A stretch of 64,000 nt of DNA from Flavobacteriales bacterium (GCA_016717305.1 JADKFY010000004.1:124001-188000), one strand, 5' to 3'; positions 8,624 through 17,249 are shown, counted from the first letter of the stretch. Numbers and translations are program-made. The notes: generated by a model from the sequence alone, not told the origin.

Positions 8624-8717
8624 GGATGTGTTCCGTTAGATGTAGAAGGCACCACGTACCGCACAGAGCGGATCAGCGGCTCGACCGGAACAGGAAAATG
8701 CTGTGACCGGCCTGGGT

Positions 8718-9110
8718 TCAGGCCTGGGTTCGGGGTGGACGCAGAAGCTCCGGATGGTATCCGGCGAGCAGGTCCTGATCAAGGGAAAGCGCAATTGCCG
8801 AAAGGGCGGAAAGCGCGGGGAAGCTCACCGGGCGCATTGGCTCATTGGCCATCACTTTGGAAACGTGTTGGTCCAACGCCGCACCATGATGGTGGTGGAA
8901 GGGGAGGTTCTCGTGGTCACCGTGGTCCTCGGTCTGGTGATCCTCGTCCGCATAGTGCAATGCGATGAACGAAGTCAGGTCTAGTTCTTCACCTGTCGCT
9001 GTATGTTCCAAGAAATGGGCGAACAGCAGCGGCAGCTTCATCAGGTCCGGGCTCACCAAGAACCCCTGTACCCAGAGGATAGGAAGGAGGAACCAGATGC
9101 GGGTTTTCAC
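8718..9110 (-). CDS. small exported His/Asp-rich protein of the metal-efflux operon
   Basis: 130 residues from a GTG at 9110, chosen because the product then starts VKTRIWFLLPILWVQGFL, a short basic-hydrophobic export signal, and because a -7 promoter box ends 4 bases before it. Longer upstream frames read as non-coding. The middle contains ADEDHQTEDHGDHENLPFHH and then further His, about 9 His in 25 residues, suggesting metal binding in the periplasm. It precedes the CusA-TolC gene by 94 bases on the same strand and is probably the first gene of the operon, acting as a metal buffer or sensor. The family has no name that I know. Confidence 0.72.
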   Translation of the reverse strand: MKTRIWFLLPILWVQGFLVSPDLMKLPLLFAHFLEHTATGEELDLTSFIALHYADEDHQTEDHGDHENLPFHHHHGAALDQHVSKVMANEPMRPVSFPALSALSAIALSLDQDLLAGYHPELLRPPRTQA

Positions 9111-9114
9111 GCGG

Positions 9115-9122
9115 CGAAGGTA
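9115..9122 (-). promoter_or_regulatory. -7 box of the metal-efflux operon
   Basis: TACCTTCG on the minus strand, a TAnnTTCG variant of the Bacteroidota -7 element, four bases upstream of the GTG at 9110. No convincing -33 TTTG is seen. It implies a leaderless mRNA and supports the GTG start. Confidence 0.45.
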
Positions 9123-9319
9123 GTGCGAGTCCGTTGAGCATGAACTGACGTTGGTCAATTGCTGGGACGGTACCATAGAACCGGTGGGTCGACACTGAGA
9201 ATGCTCAGGAGGCAAGTGAAGGGGAACCGATCTCCACAACCTCCGTTGCCTCCAACACTACCCTGCTATGCGTGCAGATCTGCTTCGCAGGCCCAGAACG
9301 AGAGCCCACCCGCACGGAC

Positions 9320-10855
9320 CTACTGTTTGATGAATCGGCTGCTCACCACTCCTTCGTTCAGTTGGATCGCGATCGAATAAAGGCCGGGTGCCAAGGCATC
9401 AACGGCGATGGTGTTTCCAGCGACTACCACAGGTATGAGGCGCCCCATGGCATCAATGACCCGTACACCCTTGATCGAAGCGCTTTGCGGCAGGGAGAGG
9501 AACAGCACATCGGACACCGGGTTGGGGTAGACGACCAACGTTTGGTCGCTTTCCCGTTCGGTGATCCTCACGGAGTTGCAATCCAGAACACCGGTGAGGT
9601 AGTTCCTGCGTGCTGCGATGAACGACTTCAGGCCGTAGATCGTGCCACCGCCTGGTCCACCTCCAGCGGTGATGTTGCTCTCAATGTTCGTCACGAATTG
9701 AGCCGTCGTGTACATCTTGTTGGGGTCGGCGGTCACATGGGGTTCGATCATGTTCTTGATCGCATCGATCCGAGGATCCAACTGGGCATTGCTGAACGCG
9801 TCGAAGGCAACGCAGTACTCCACCAAGTAATCGCTGTAGAACTGCGGTACACCGAAGATCTTGGTCAGCATTGGCCGCGATGATGCCAAATAGTTAGGAG
9901 CCAGGTTCAACAGGTTGCCACCGCCAGGCCCACCGGAATAGGAGCCAAAGGCCTCGTTCGCGTCCCACTTGATCCAGTTCCACTTGAACGTGGTCGAATC
10001 GTGGTAGATGTAGTAGTTCCGGGCCGAATTGATGTAGCTATCCAGATTACTGAACAGGTTGTCCATGGCCAGCGAGCGTAGCACGGGTGCCCACTCCCAC
10101 ATTCCCGGGAATTGGGCCACCAGATCGGCATCGCTACTGGTGTTCAGCACCTCGAGCATGGTGATCAGGTCGCTCCAGTCGTTCATATCCTCATTCGTCT
10201 TTAATTCGTAGCGGGCGGTATAGCCGGACTGTGCCGCACCATAATAGGCCAGGTCCGCTGCCGTGCTCGGCCCCGAGCCACCGAATTGATCACCGGCCTT
10301 GAAGAGGTTGCCATTGTTGTCGTCCACCCAGCGGTCCAGAAAGTTCTTGTCGACGGCTTCCACCATGTCGTAGAATCCCCAGAAGGTGCCATTGATGCTC
10401 ACGTTGGCATAGGATACACGCGGCGCCAGCAGGCCCTGCTCGCGGCTGAGATCGAAGAACAGCTTCTCGCGCATGAAGGTGGGGTCCTTGAAGCAGTTGT
10501 TGAAGTGCATCTTGGTCATCCCGTGGTACTTCTGGCCCGGTACGTTATCGTTGAAGTCGATCTTGAAGCTCTTCTTGTTGCCCGGATGACCGTAGCTGCT
10601 GTTGCCCTTCAGGTCCACGGCAACGCTGGGGTAGAGGTGCGTGCCGGTGTTATCCGTGATGGTCACATCGCCGGTCAGTGTCTCGCCCAGGTCGTTGGCG
10701 TAGTAGGTCGTCAGCGTGGACCAAAAGTCCGGGTCGGCAAAGGTCAGTTCAACGGTCACGACCTGTTCCGTGTTGAAAAGGCTGTCGCTCGGGGCGGTTT
10801 GGGCAATGCCGGAGCAGGCCAGGAGCAGGCTGAAGAACAGGTAGAAGGATCTCAT
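9320..10855 (-). CDS. CotH kinase-family protein with T9SS sorting domain
   Basis: 511 residues. Signal peptide MRSFYLFFSLLLACSGIAQ. Residues about 30-400 are a CotH-type domain: AVDLKGNSSYGHPGNKKSFK (substrate loop), HFNNCFKDPTFMREKL, FWGFYDMVEAVDKNFL and FKWNWIKWDANEAFG, the last containing the conserved Asp expected for metal/ATP binding. CotH proteins of Bacillus are atypical protein kinases of the spore coat; Bacteroidota homologues are secreted and uncharacterised. The last 80 residues (VVYPNPVSDVLFLSLPQ ... DALAPGLYSIAIQLNEG ... RFIKQ) form a type A C-terminal sorting domain, so the protein should cross the outer membrane by the type IX system. It stands alone, convergent with no near partner. 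Confidence 0.88.
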   Translation of the reverse strand: MRSFYLFFSLLLACSGIAQTAPSDSLFNTEQVVTVELTFADPDFWSTLTTYYANDLGETLTGDVTITDNTGTHLYPSVAVDLKGNSSYGHPGNKKSFKIDFNDNVPGQKYHGMTKMHFNNCFKDPTFMREKLFFDLSREQGLLAPRVSYANVSINGTFWGFYDMVEAVDKNFLDRWVDDNNGNLFKAGDQFGGSGPSTAADLAYYGAAQSGYTARYELKTNEDMNDWSDLITMLEVLNTSSDADLVAQFPGMWEWAPVLRSLAMDNLFSNLDSYINSARNYYIYHDSTTFKWNWIKWDANEAFGSYSGGPGGGNLLNLAPNYLASSRPMLTKIFGVPQFYSDYLVEYCVAFDAFSNAQLDPRIDAIKNMIEPHVTADPNKMYTTAQFVTNIESNITAGGGPGGGTIYGLKSFIAARRNYLTGVLDCNSVRITERESDQTLVVYPNPVSDVLFLSLPQSASIKGVRVIDAMGRLIPVVVAGNTIAVDALAPGLYSIAIQLNEGVVSSRFIKQ

Positions 10856-10884
10856 GCAGGATCTAGCTGGTTTACAAATAAAAC

Positions 10885-10901
10885 AACGTTTCCGAAACGT
10901 T
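10885..10901. promoter_or_regulatory. 17-base inverted repeat upstream of the CotH gene
   Basis: AACGTTTC, one base, GAAACGTT: perfect 8-base arms 30 bases upstream of the CotH start codon. The symmetry and position suit an operator. No regulator can be assigned. Confidence 0.35.
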
Positions 10902-11083
10902 CCGTTGACCTTTGGACGACACTTCTGCTCTGAACCCTCGTTGATCGCTAGTGGGAAGGGTAACTTGGGAGGAATACGGGTCGGTCTTGAAGTATCCGAG
11001 GGGGCGTTCCGGTCGAAGGAAGCTGGATCGAATTGAAGTGCCGCTTCGAGCTTGGGACCTTACTTTGTGGTCCCCCGATCGTC

Positions 11084-12934
11084 ATGGAATCCATCACCCT
11101 TGCAGAACCGCCCTCGTCCTACGGGAACTCACGCACGCCGCTGCTGGAACTGCTTGAACGCCACTTCGGCTACAAGTCCTTCCGTCCGCTTCAGCAGGAA
11201 GTGATCCAACATGTTCTGGAGGGCAACGATGCTGTCGTATTGATGCCCACCGGCGGTGGCAAGAGCCTGTGCTATCAGGTCCCAGCGGTCGCTTTGAATG
11301 GTCTCACGGTAGTGGTCTCCCCGTTGATCGCGTTGATGAAGGACCAGGTGCAAGCACTGCAAGGCAACGGGATCCGCGCCGCGTTCTTGAACAGTTCATT
11401 GGGCTACGAAGAGGAACGGACCATCAACGAGCAACTTCGGAACGGTGAATTGAAGCTATTGTACGTTTCACCGGAAAGGCTTTTCCAACAAGGTTTCTTG
11501 GATCGGTTGGAAGAATTTGGGGTGAAGCTCTTTGCCGTGGACGAAGCCCATTGTATAAGCTCATGGGGACATTCCTTCCGCCCCGAATACAAGCACTTGA
11601 ACGTCCTCAAGAAACGATTTCCGCACGTGCCCGTTGTCGCCCTAACTGCTACGGCTGATCGTGCTGTGCGGAACGACATCGGTGATCTACTGGGGTTGAA
11701 TGATCCACGCACCTTCGTGTCCAGCTTCGACCGATCGAACCTTTCGCTGGCCGTGCTTCCTGGTCAAGATCGCTGGAAGGCCATTGAACGGATCATAGGC
11801 CGGCATTCGGGCAAGTGCGGCATCATCTATTGCAACAGCCGTGCAGGTACCGAGAAGCTCGCTGCCAAGTTGCAAGCGATCGGGGTCAGCGCTGCCTACT
11901 ATCACGCCAAATTGGACCCTGTAGAACGCAATCGTGTGCAGGACGATTTCATTCAAGGCAAGCTGCATGTGATCTGCGCCACCATCGCCTTCGGAATGGG
12001 CATCGACAAGAGCGATGTGCGTTTTGTGATCCACTACAATTTGCCTGGTACGGTGGAAGGCTACTACCAGGAGATCGGTCGCGCCGGACGTGACGGTGAG
12101 CCAGCAGAAACCATCTTGTTCTACAGCTATGCCGATGTGCAAACGCACATGCACTTCGCTGATGAGATCGAGGACGAGCGCTACAAGGAGGTCGTGATCG
12201 CGAAACTTGATCGCATGAAGGAATATGCGCAAGCGCAGACCTGTCGGCGTACGATCCTGCTGAGCTATTTCAGCGAATCCAGTGCCGAGGCATGCGGTAA
12301 TTGCGATGTCTGCAAGGATCCGCCGAAGTATTTCGATGGCACCGTGCTGGCCCAAAAAGCGTTGAGCGCGGTGGTGCGTAGTGGTCAGAAGTTACCGTTG
12401 AGCGTTTTGGTGGATGTGCTAAAGGGAACGACCAGTCCGGCTGTGAGCGAACACGGTTGGCAGCGTATAAAGACCTTCGGTGCAGGGAACGAAACCACGG
12501 CTTTTGCTTGGGTGCAATTCATTCAACAGTTCATTCATCTCGGATTGTTGGAAGTGGATTACCGCGATCACCATCACCTCATCATCACGCGTGCCGGTGA
12601 AGCCGTGCTGAAGGGAGAACGCCCTGTAGGTTTGGTGACACCGGAAACGATCAAGGAACGGCAGGAGCGGCCCAAGCGTACAAGACAAGTTGTTGCGGAG
12701 CCTTCACCCGAAAGTGCTGAACTGCTCGCCGTACTCAAGGAATTACGCCGTACCATCGCCAAGGAAATGGGCAAGCCGGCTTACGTTGTCTTCAGTGATG
12801 CTTCCTTGATCGACATGGCGGACAAGAAGCCGAAGAATGTCTACGAGTTCCGCTTGGTGAACGGAGTAGGGGACTACAAGGCCCAGCAGTTCGGAAAGGC
12901 GTTCTTGGAGGCGGTGAAAGGGTGGAAGGATTGA
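11084..12934 (+). CDS. recQ: ATP-dependent DNA helicase RecQ
   Basis: 616 residues from ATG 11084; the frame extends upstream but the added residues are not family-like. Helicase motifs in order: LEGNDAVVLMPTGGGKSLCY (motif I, Lys60), VVSPLIALMKDQV (Ia), AVDEAHCISSWGHSFRPEY (II, DEAH at 153-156), ALTATAD (III), GIIYCNS (IV), GMGIDKSDVRFVIHYNLP (V) and YYQEIGRAGRDG (VI). The RQC region has four Zn-binding cysteines (CRRTILLSYF...ACGNCDVC) and an HRDC domain occupies about residues 535-616. A 3'-5' helicase used in recombination and replication-fork repair. Monocistronic as far as can be seen, with about 440 bases of non-coding DNA after it. Confidence 0.97.
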   Translation: MESITLAEPPSSYGNSRTPLLELLERHFGYKSFRPLQQEVIQHVLEGNDAVVLMPTGGGKSLCYQVPAVALNGLTVVVSPLIALMKDQVQALQGNGIRAAFLNSSLGYEEERTINEQLRNGELKLLYVSPERLFQQGFLDRLEEFGVKLFAVDEAHCISSWGHSFRPEYKHLNVLKKRFPHVPVVALTATADRAVRNDIGDLLGLNDPRTFVSSFDRSNLSLAVLPGQDRWKAIERIIGRHSGKCGIIYCNSRAGTEKLAAKLQAIGVSAAYYHAKLDPVERNRVQDDFIQGKLHVICATIAFGMGIDKSDVRFVIHYNLPGTVEGYYQEIGRAGRDGEPAETILFYSYADVQTHMHFADEIEDERYKEVVIAKLDRMKEYAQAQTCRRTILLSYFSESSAEACGNCDVCKDPPKYFDGTVLAQKALSAVVRSGQKLPLSVLVDVLKGTTSPAVSEHGWQRIKTFGAGNETTAFAWVQFIQQFIHLGLLEVDYRDHHHLIITRAGEAVLKGERPVGLVTPETIKERQERPKRTRQVVAEPSPESAELLAVLKELRRTIAKEMGKPAYVVFSDASLIDMADKKPKNVYEFRLVNGVGDYKAQQFGKAFLEAVKGWKD

Positions 12935-13373
12935 TGGTTGAGTAACCTGGCTAACTCGCTTATCCCGATCTCTTTCTGCATGATGGTGGCCTTGTAGGTC
13001 TATAAAGCAGGCCAGGACCTTAGACACTACGTAGATGGGCCGAATACCTATTTCATCGCCTTGATCCAAGCCGACCCCAAGGCTTCAAAATGATATGGAT
13101 GAACTCCATATCGCAAATGTTGAGCGTCCAGTTCTGCAACATGGTGTTCAATTTCTTTGGATCACCAACGACTCCACTCTGTGGTCCAGGAAATTGGAGA
13201 GTTTAAATGGGGATCTTCCAATGGACCATTGAAAAAGTTCCTCAAAGCATTGTTGGCACTGGCGCATCTGGTTCGCTGTGATCCGGTTGTTTCGGAGAAC
13301 ATGACATTCGACAGGTATCGTTCCCTCAAGCGGTCTTACCTTGGTTATACAAAGCGTACAGAACCTTTGAACT
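12935..13373. other. gene-free stretch between recQ and the usp genes
   Basis: I see no convincing gene. It contains an 8-base perfect hairpin (GATATGGA, TGAAC loop, TCCATATC) at 13092-13112 without a T-run, and the promoter of the universal stress gene at its right end. Short open frames on both strands show no family features. Confidence 0.5.
13341..13369 (+). promoter_or_regulatory. promoter of the universal stress operon
   Basis: TTG (13341-13343), 18 bases, AACCTTTG (13362-13369), one mismatch from TAnnTTTG. The ATG at 13374 follows after 4 bases, suggesting leaderless translation. Confidence 0.5.
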
Positions 13374-14189
13374 ATGGGAATGACACACGTTCTTCTACCA
13401 ACGGACTTCAGTAATACCGCATTGAACGCGGCCAAATTCGCATTCGATCTCCTTGGTACACAGGGCAATAAGTTCACGTTGGTCCATACCTATTTGAAAC
13501 CGGTTTTCGACAATGCACTCTTGCCGGGACTTGGCAAGATACCGGAACGTGAAGCACTGAACGGGTTGCGCCGTTTTGAACGAAATTGCAGACACTATGC
13601 CGGGAAGGTGGTGTTGGCGAAGAAGACCTCCAACCGTAGACTAACCGACGTGTTGAACGAGATCCATCGGAGCAAGGGCGCTGATCTTATCGTGATCGGT
13701 ACGCAAGGCGAAGGAAACTATGGACGTGTTGGAACGAATACGACGGCGGTGGTGACGGGTGCGACAGCACCGGTAATATCCGTGCCATCTGAATGGCGAC
13801 CTGTACCCGTGCAGCGGATCATGTTCGCTTATGACGGAGAAACATTGGATCGGTCCACGTTGACACCGTTGATCGAATTGGCGCGGAACAAGAATGCAGA
13901 GATCGTTTTGGCCCATGTGCGTTACCTGATGCCGGGTGCTAAGGACCGTGCCGCAAAGGACAGGATGGAGGATCTCTTTTCCGATGTAAAGCATTCCTTC
14001 GTCACTGTACAGGGCTCTGATATGACGCGTACCATAGACGAACTAGCGACCAGTGGAAAGATCCAGTTGGTCGCAGTTGTCCATCGCCAAGTTGGATTTT
14101 GGAAGGGTTTGTTCCACTCGAGCAAAGCCAAGAAAATGGCGCTGCATGCCACGCTTCCCTTGATGGTGCTCCCGGAGCGCCCACGATGA
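13374..14189 (+). CDS. universal stress protein, tandem UspA
   Basis: 271 residues comprising two UspA folds (about 3-140 and 145-271). The first starts MTHVLLPTDFSNTALNAAKF; its end has the nucleotide-loop-like DLIVIGTQGEGNYGRVGTNTTAVV (GxxG...G..T). The second half (RIMFAYDGETLDRSTL) is less conserved and lacks a clear G-2X-G-9X-G(S/T) loop. Cytoplasmic stress-survival protein, likely ATP-binding through the first domain. ATG 13374 is taken because of the promoter spacing; ATG 13380 (MTHVLL) is equally plausible. 44 bases upstream of a second, paralogous usp gene with which it is probably co-transcribed. Confidence 0.88.
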   Translation: MGMTHVLLPTDFSNTALNAAKFAFDLLGTQGNKFTLVHTYLKPVFDNALLPGLGKIPEREALNGLRRFERNCRHYAGKVVLAKKTSNRRLTDVLNEIHRSKGADLIVIGTQGEGNYGRVGTNTTAVVTGATAPVISVPSEWRPVPVQRIMFAYDGETLDRSTLTPLIELARNKNAEIVLAHVRYLMPGAKDRAAKDRMEDLFSDVKHSFVTVQGSDMTRTIDELATSGKIQLVAVVHRQVGFWKGLFHSSKAKKMALHATLPLMVLPERPR

Positions 14190-14233
14190 AATGAGCAACC
14201 ACCGCTAACCCTGACCTGATCAACCTCTCTACC

Positions 14234-15061
14234 ATGAAGACCATTCTGATCCCGACCGACTTCAGTGATAACGCAATGAACGCAGCGATCTATGCATTGC
14301 AGCTCTTTGGTCCGGATGACTACGACTACGTTGTGCTCAACAGTTTTGATCGACCGGTATCGGGCGATAGTTCCATGGTGGATATCACTGAACGCCTCGC
14401 CGAATATTCAAGGGAAGCGATGGAGCCTTTCCTCGCAACGCTGAAGGCATCAATTGCAAATGATGCGTACAGCATCACGACCATTAGCAAACAAGGCCAA
14501 TTGCCTCGATTGATAGAGAATTATCGCCACAGAGCGAGCATCCCGGAACTTGTGGTGATGGGTACCCAAGGTGCTTCAGGCCTCAAGGAAGTACTGATGG
14601 GCAGCAACACTGTAGATGTCATAAAGACTTCCGGGTTGCCGGTGCTCACTGTTCCGGAGAATGGGAAGTACAACGGCATCAAGCGGATCTTGTTGGCAGA
14701 TGATGGAGAGGACATGGACGAGAAGACCTTGGGCGTCCTGATCAACATCATGCACCGGACGAACGCTCAGTTGATCGTGACCCGTGTGGTGAACGATACG
14801 GTCTCTGCGGATCCCATCGGTGTTTCCGGTTCCTCTTTCCAGATCGCCATGAAGGACATTCCCTTTGCTTCGGTCCATTTGAGCAATACGAATGTGGAAA
14901 AGGCACTGAACGATGAGGTCGAGCGAAGCAAAGCGGATCTGGTCGTGGTAGCACATCGTAAACGTGGCATCTTCGACCGGATCTTCCATCGCAGCACTTC
15001 CGCAAGATTGGCCATGCACACACATGTTCCATTGCTGGTGTTGCAGTACGAGCGCCAGTAG
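14234..15061 (+). CDS. universal stress protein, tandem UspA
   Basis: 275 residues, two UspA folds. The first begins MKTILIPTDFSDNAMNAAIYAL and ends with ELVVMGTQGASGLKEVLMGSNTVDVI, which contains the G-2X-G-9X-S/T/N nucleotide loop. The second begins KRILLADDGEDMDEKTLGVL. It is a close relative of the preceding gene and most similar at the two N-terminal beta strands. Tandem-domain Usp proteins are expected to be stable monomers or dimers in the cytosol. No own promoter is seen, so it is probably the second gene of a two-gene operon. Confidence 0.88.
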   Translation: MKTILIPTDFSDNAMNAAIYALQLFGPDDYDYVVLNSFDRPVSGDSSMVDITERLAEYSREAMEPFLATLKASIANDAYSITTISKQGQLPRLIENYRHRASIPELVVMGTQGASGLKEVLMGSNTVDVIKTSGLPVLTVPENGKYNGIKRILLADDGEDMDEKTLGVLINIMHRTNAQLIVTRVVNDTVSADPIGVSGSSFQIAMKDIPFASVHLSNTNVEKALNDEVERSKADLVVVAHRKRGIFDRIFHRSTSARLAMHTHVPLLVLQYERQ

Positions 15062-15493
15062 GGTCTTGGCCTGGAATAGTTGGTGCAACGGAAGGCTACG
15101 TTCGCGTGGCATCATAGGGGTCGTACCGGCCTCAGTACGTCGGTCCTACGAGCACGACCGGCTCGAACCCAGCGGAGCGCGTAGCCGCCGTCATTTCCCG
15201 CTTCAGCCTTGGAGCGGGCTGTTCATCGTTCTGTCGGAAAGGGGGGCGTGGATGTTCATTCGGACTTATAACATTTCGAAGTACAGGGCCATCCAATGAA
15301 AGGGGAGGTGCCTTCAGGGCGGAGCATAGCCGTGGTGCGGAGATCTGGTAGTGGTCCGTTGAGGTACTGGATCTTTTATCTGTAACCGATCCCTTCCGAC
15401 AGCCTCCATAGGTCATATTCTCGTCACCTCCTTGTTGGCTGCGCACCCAAAACAACTTTGCCCGAGGCAGGGACCACACCCTGAAAACGAGAA
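15062..15493. other. gene-free stretch left of the tRNA-Asp fragment
   Basis: No supported gene. On the minus strand an unusually strong Shine-Dalgarno-like AAGGAGGTGA precedes an ATG at 15416, but the 94-codon frame that follows (to 15132) has low-complexity, non-protein-like composition. Nothing else recognised. Confidence 0.4.
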
Positions 15494-15529
15494 CCGCCGC
15501 AAACCCTTGGTGTAAAAGGGCTGCGGCGG
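15494..15529 (-). terminator. hairpin terminator beyond the tRNA-Asp fragment
   Basis: Stem CCGCCGC with an inner ACCCTT/AAGGG helix, 7 bases outer stem, followed on the minus strand by TTCTCGTTTT. It lies 5 bases past the 3' end of the truncated tRNA copy, exactly where a tRNA terminator would be, and probably is the original terminator of tRNA-Asp. Confidence 0.6.
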
Positions 15530-15534
15530 CATCG

Positions 15535-15577
15535 TTGCGGACCGGACGGGACTCGAACCCGCGACCTCCGCCGTGAC
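15535..15577 (-). repeat. 43-base duplicate of the tRNA-Asp 3' half (putative att site)
   Basis: Bases 15535-15577 are identical to 17248-17290, which cover the tRNA-Asp 3' end, acceptor strand, T arm and anticodon-stem 3' side as far as the GTC anticodon. Past that point the copies diverge completely, and the 5' half of a tRNA is missing here. A truncated 3' half in direct orientation to an intact tRNA is the footprint left by tyrosine-recombinase integration into a tRNA gene. Confidence 0.75.
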
Positions 15578-15942
15578 CGTTGGACCGGAGATGCCCGCCA
15601 CCATTGGCATTTATTGAATACGACCCTCTGCGTAGGCTGTCATTGCTGTGCAATTGATTCTGAGAACCAGAGAACCCTTATAGGAGCAAGGGTTTCAGGC
15701 GGGATGAGATTTGTTCGGCTTTGGGCCAAATCGCCGAAACAGCCCCAGATTCTCCCTTTATTCTCCCCTCGGCACCCTATAAGTGGGGGGCAACCCGATC
15801 CTCAATAGCACATGAATAACATCACGGTCAAGATTGAGCCGCAGGGTCGTCCGCTCAAGAGCAGCGGTCAGACCCGGCGGAGGTTTGCGGACGGACACCC
15901 TGCCAAGGTCTAGAAGCCAAAACACCAAACACAGAGGACAAC
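15578..15942. other. left interior of the tRNA-bounded segment
   Basis: No family-recognisable gene. It holds a 7-base hairpin (AACCCTT ... AAGGGTT, about 15676-15698), the first copy of a 25-base direct repeat (15749-15773) and a 33-codon frame on the plus strand at 15812-15913 (MNNITVKIEPQGRPLKSSGQ start), which could be a gene remnant but has no match I recognise. Confidence 0.4.
15749..15773. repeat. 25-base direct repeat, left copy
   Basis: ATTCTCCC-ttt-ATTCTCCCCTCGGC. The other copy is at 17124-17148 and differs only at two of the three central bases. Each copy itself contains two ATTCTCCC words 11 bases apart. Both lie inside the tRNA repeats in the same orientation, as recombinase arm-type binding sites would. 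Confidence 0.7.
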
Positions 15943-16932
15943 CTACTTCCAAGAATATGTTCCGTTCGTCATCCCGATACTAGTGAACGGTAGTTCCTTG
16001 CCGGTCTGTACATCGATAAGCCTCTCCTTGATAGAATGACTTTTAGCACTGCCAACGAAAATTGCCGAGCCATCAGGCGACCAGTGTACGGTTCGAATTT
16101 GTTCACTCTCCCCGAAGGTGAACAAAATCGTTTCAGTACTGCTTTCTATGTCGAACACGCATATTTTATTCTCTTTGACATAGGCCAGAATATCCTTGAT
16201 GGGAGAAACAACAGCCATTTCAGCTCCTTCTACTAGCAATGTGACGGTTCCGGCTCGCATATCGAACATATGAATGCCATTTCTGCCACTACCATGCTGG
16301 AATAGGTCTCCATCGTCGTCTATCAGTCTTGTAGTATGTCTAATACTCCAAACGAAACGGTGCCCATCATGCAACCAAGGCGATTCATTCATTTGGTACG
16401 AAGGTGGACGACCAATGCTATCAATGATGTGCACCACCGCTCCGCTCGTCATATCCAAAACCTTCAGAGCGAGCATTGGCATCAAACCTTCGAATGGTTG
16501 AACGGATGGATCCGGAAGGTGATGTGTGGTGAACAGCACGAACTTATCGTCCCAAGAGGAGAATTCTGTCCAAGCAAGCTCGCCCCCAATAGCTTTATAC
16601 AGTACCCGCTTTGGTTCCCCTAAGGAATCGAACTCCATGAGGTCGCATCTCACATCAGAATAATGTCCGCCGGAATTGTAAAGAGCTTGACCCATAAGGG
16701 TTTTCGATGTATGCAGCCACGTGAAACCTCCGTAATGAAGATTGTCATTCCCTTTTTCGGAAAAACACGCATACGGATGAATCGAGTCTTGATAGATGCA
16801 TATTTCCGTTGATTGGTACTTGTCAAGAACGATCAAACCTTGTAAAACCTTATCGATGGTCGCTTGTCCACAAGTAAAACCCGTTGTCGCAAGTAACGCA
16901 ATTGTAAGAGAACCCTTGTGGTTTGACATCAT
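15943..16932 (-). CDS. exported beta-propeller (TolB/WD40-like) protein
   Basis: 329 residues (or 328 from the second ATG at 16929). An N-terminal signal ends near TGFTCGQA, either a type I signal or a poor lipobox. The body has repeated blade-like strands: WLHTSKTLMGQALY, ELAWTEFSSWDDKFVLFT, SPWLHDGHRFVWSIR, EMAVVSPIKDILAYVKE and VHWSPDGSAIFVGS, the last a typical TolB/WD40 signature. No catalytic residues are recognised. It is the only full gene between the two tRNA-Asp repeats. Its G+C looks lower than the neighbours (several 60-base lines at 37-50%), consistent with transfer. Function unknown; protein or polysaccharide binding in the periplasm is a guess. Confidence 0.7.
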   Translation of the reverse strand: MMSNHKGSLTIALLATTGFTCGQATIDKVLQGLIVLDKYQSTEICIYQDSIHPYACFSEKGNDNLHYGGFTWLHTSKTLMGQALYNSGGHYSDVRCDLMEFDSLGEPKRVLYKAIGGELAWTEFSSWDDKFVLFTTHHLPDPSVQPFEGLMPMLALKVLDMTSGAVVHIIDSIGRPPSYQMNESPWLHDGHRFVWSIRHTTRLIDDDGDLFQHGSGRNGIHMFDMRAGTVTLLVEGAEMAVVSPIKDILAYVKENKICVFDIESSTETILFTFGESEQIRTVHWSPDGSAIFVGSAKSHSIKERLIDVQTGKELPFTSIGMTNGTYSWK

Positions 16933-17217
16933 TCGATAGTGATATATGGAACAAGTGTAGCGAACCCCGCCTCACTAAAAGACATGGTGTATGTCCCCGG
17001 CGAATTTTCCGGGAAAATACTCCAGCCCATAGAACCGCCACTGCTACCTTACCCTCCACATGACCTTGCGGCAGTTTTCCGGAGCTCCATTCCCAGTCCG
17101 TGGAGGATTCTGGGGCAAATGTCATTCTCCCCTAATTCTCCCCTCGGCTGGCTTGGGTAGGTGGATTCTCGGAACCCCTGAACCACCTGAACCTCCCGGC
17201 AGCGTAGTCCCGAATAG
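16933..17217. other. right interior of the tRNA-bounded segment
   Basis: No gene seen. It holds the second copy of the 25-base repeat (17124-17148) and the run-up to the tRNA terminator. Confidence 0.45.
17124..17148. repeat. 25-base direct repeat, right copy
   Basis: ATTCTCCC-cta-ATTCTCCCCTCGGC, 23 of 25 bases identical to 15749-15773 and in the same orientation, about 100 bases inside the intact tRNA-Asp. Confidence 0.7.
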
Positions 17218-17249
17218 AAAGAGGGGAGCCCTTTCGGGATCCCCTCTTT
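17218..17249 (-). terminator. terminator of tRNA-Asp
   Basis: AAAGAGGGGA-TCCC stem, GAAA-type loop, GGGC-TCCCCTCTTT, one internal mismatch, followed by a short T-rich stretch (TTTCTATT). It starts 1 base past the tRNA 3' end. Its sequence differs from the hairpin at 15494-15529. Confidence 0.75.

Noticed and set aside
13157..13414. 85-codon plus-strand frame between recQ and usp
   Set aside because: Overlaps the promoter and start of the usp gene and has no protein-like pattern.
15140..15200. GGGTTCGAGCC stretch resembling a tRNA T arm
   Set aside because: No matching acceptor, D or anticodon arms could be folded around it.
15132..15416. 94-codon minus-strand frame behind a strong AAGGAGGTGA site
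   Set aside because: The ribosome site is good, but this genome hardly uses such sites and the peptide is low-complexity with no homologous look.
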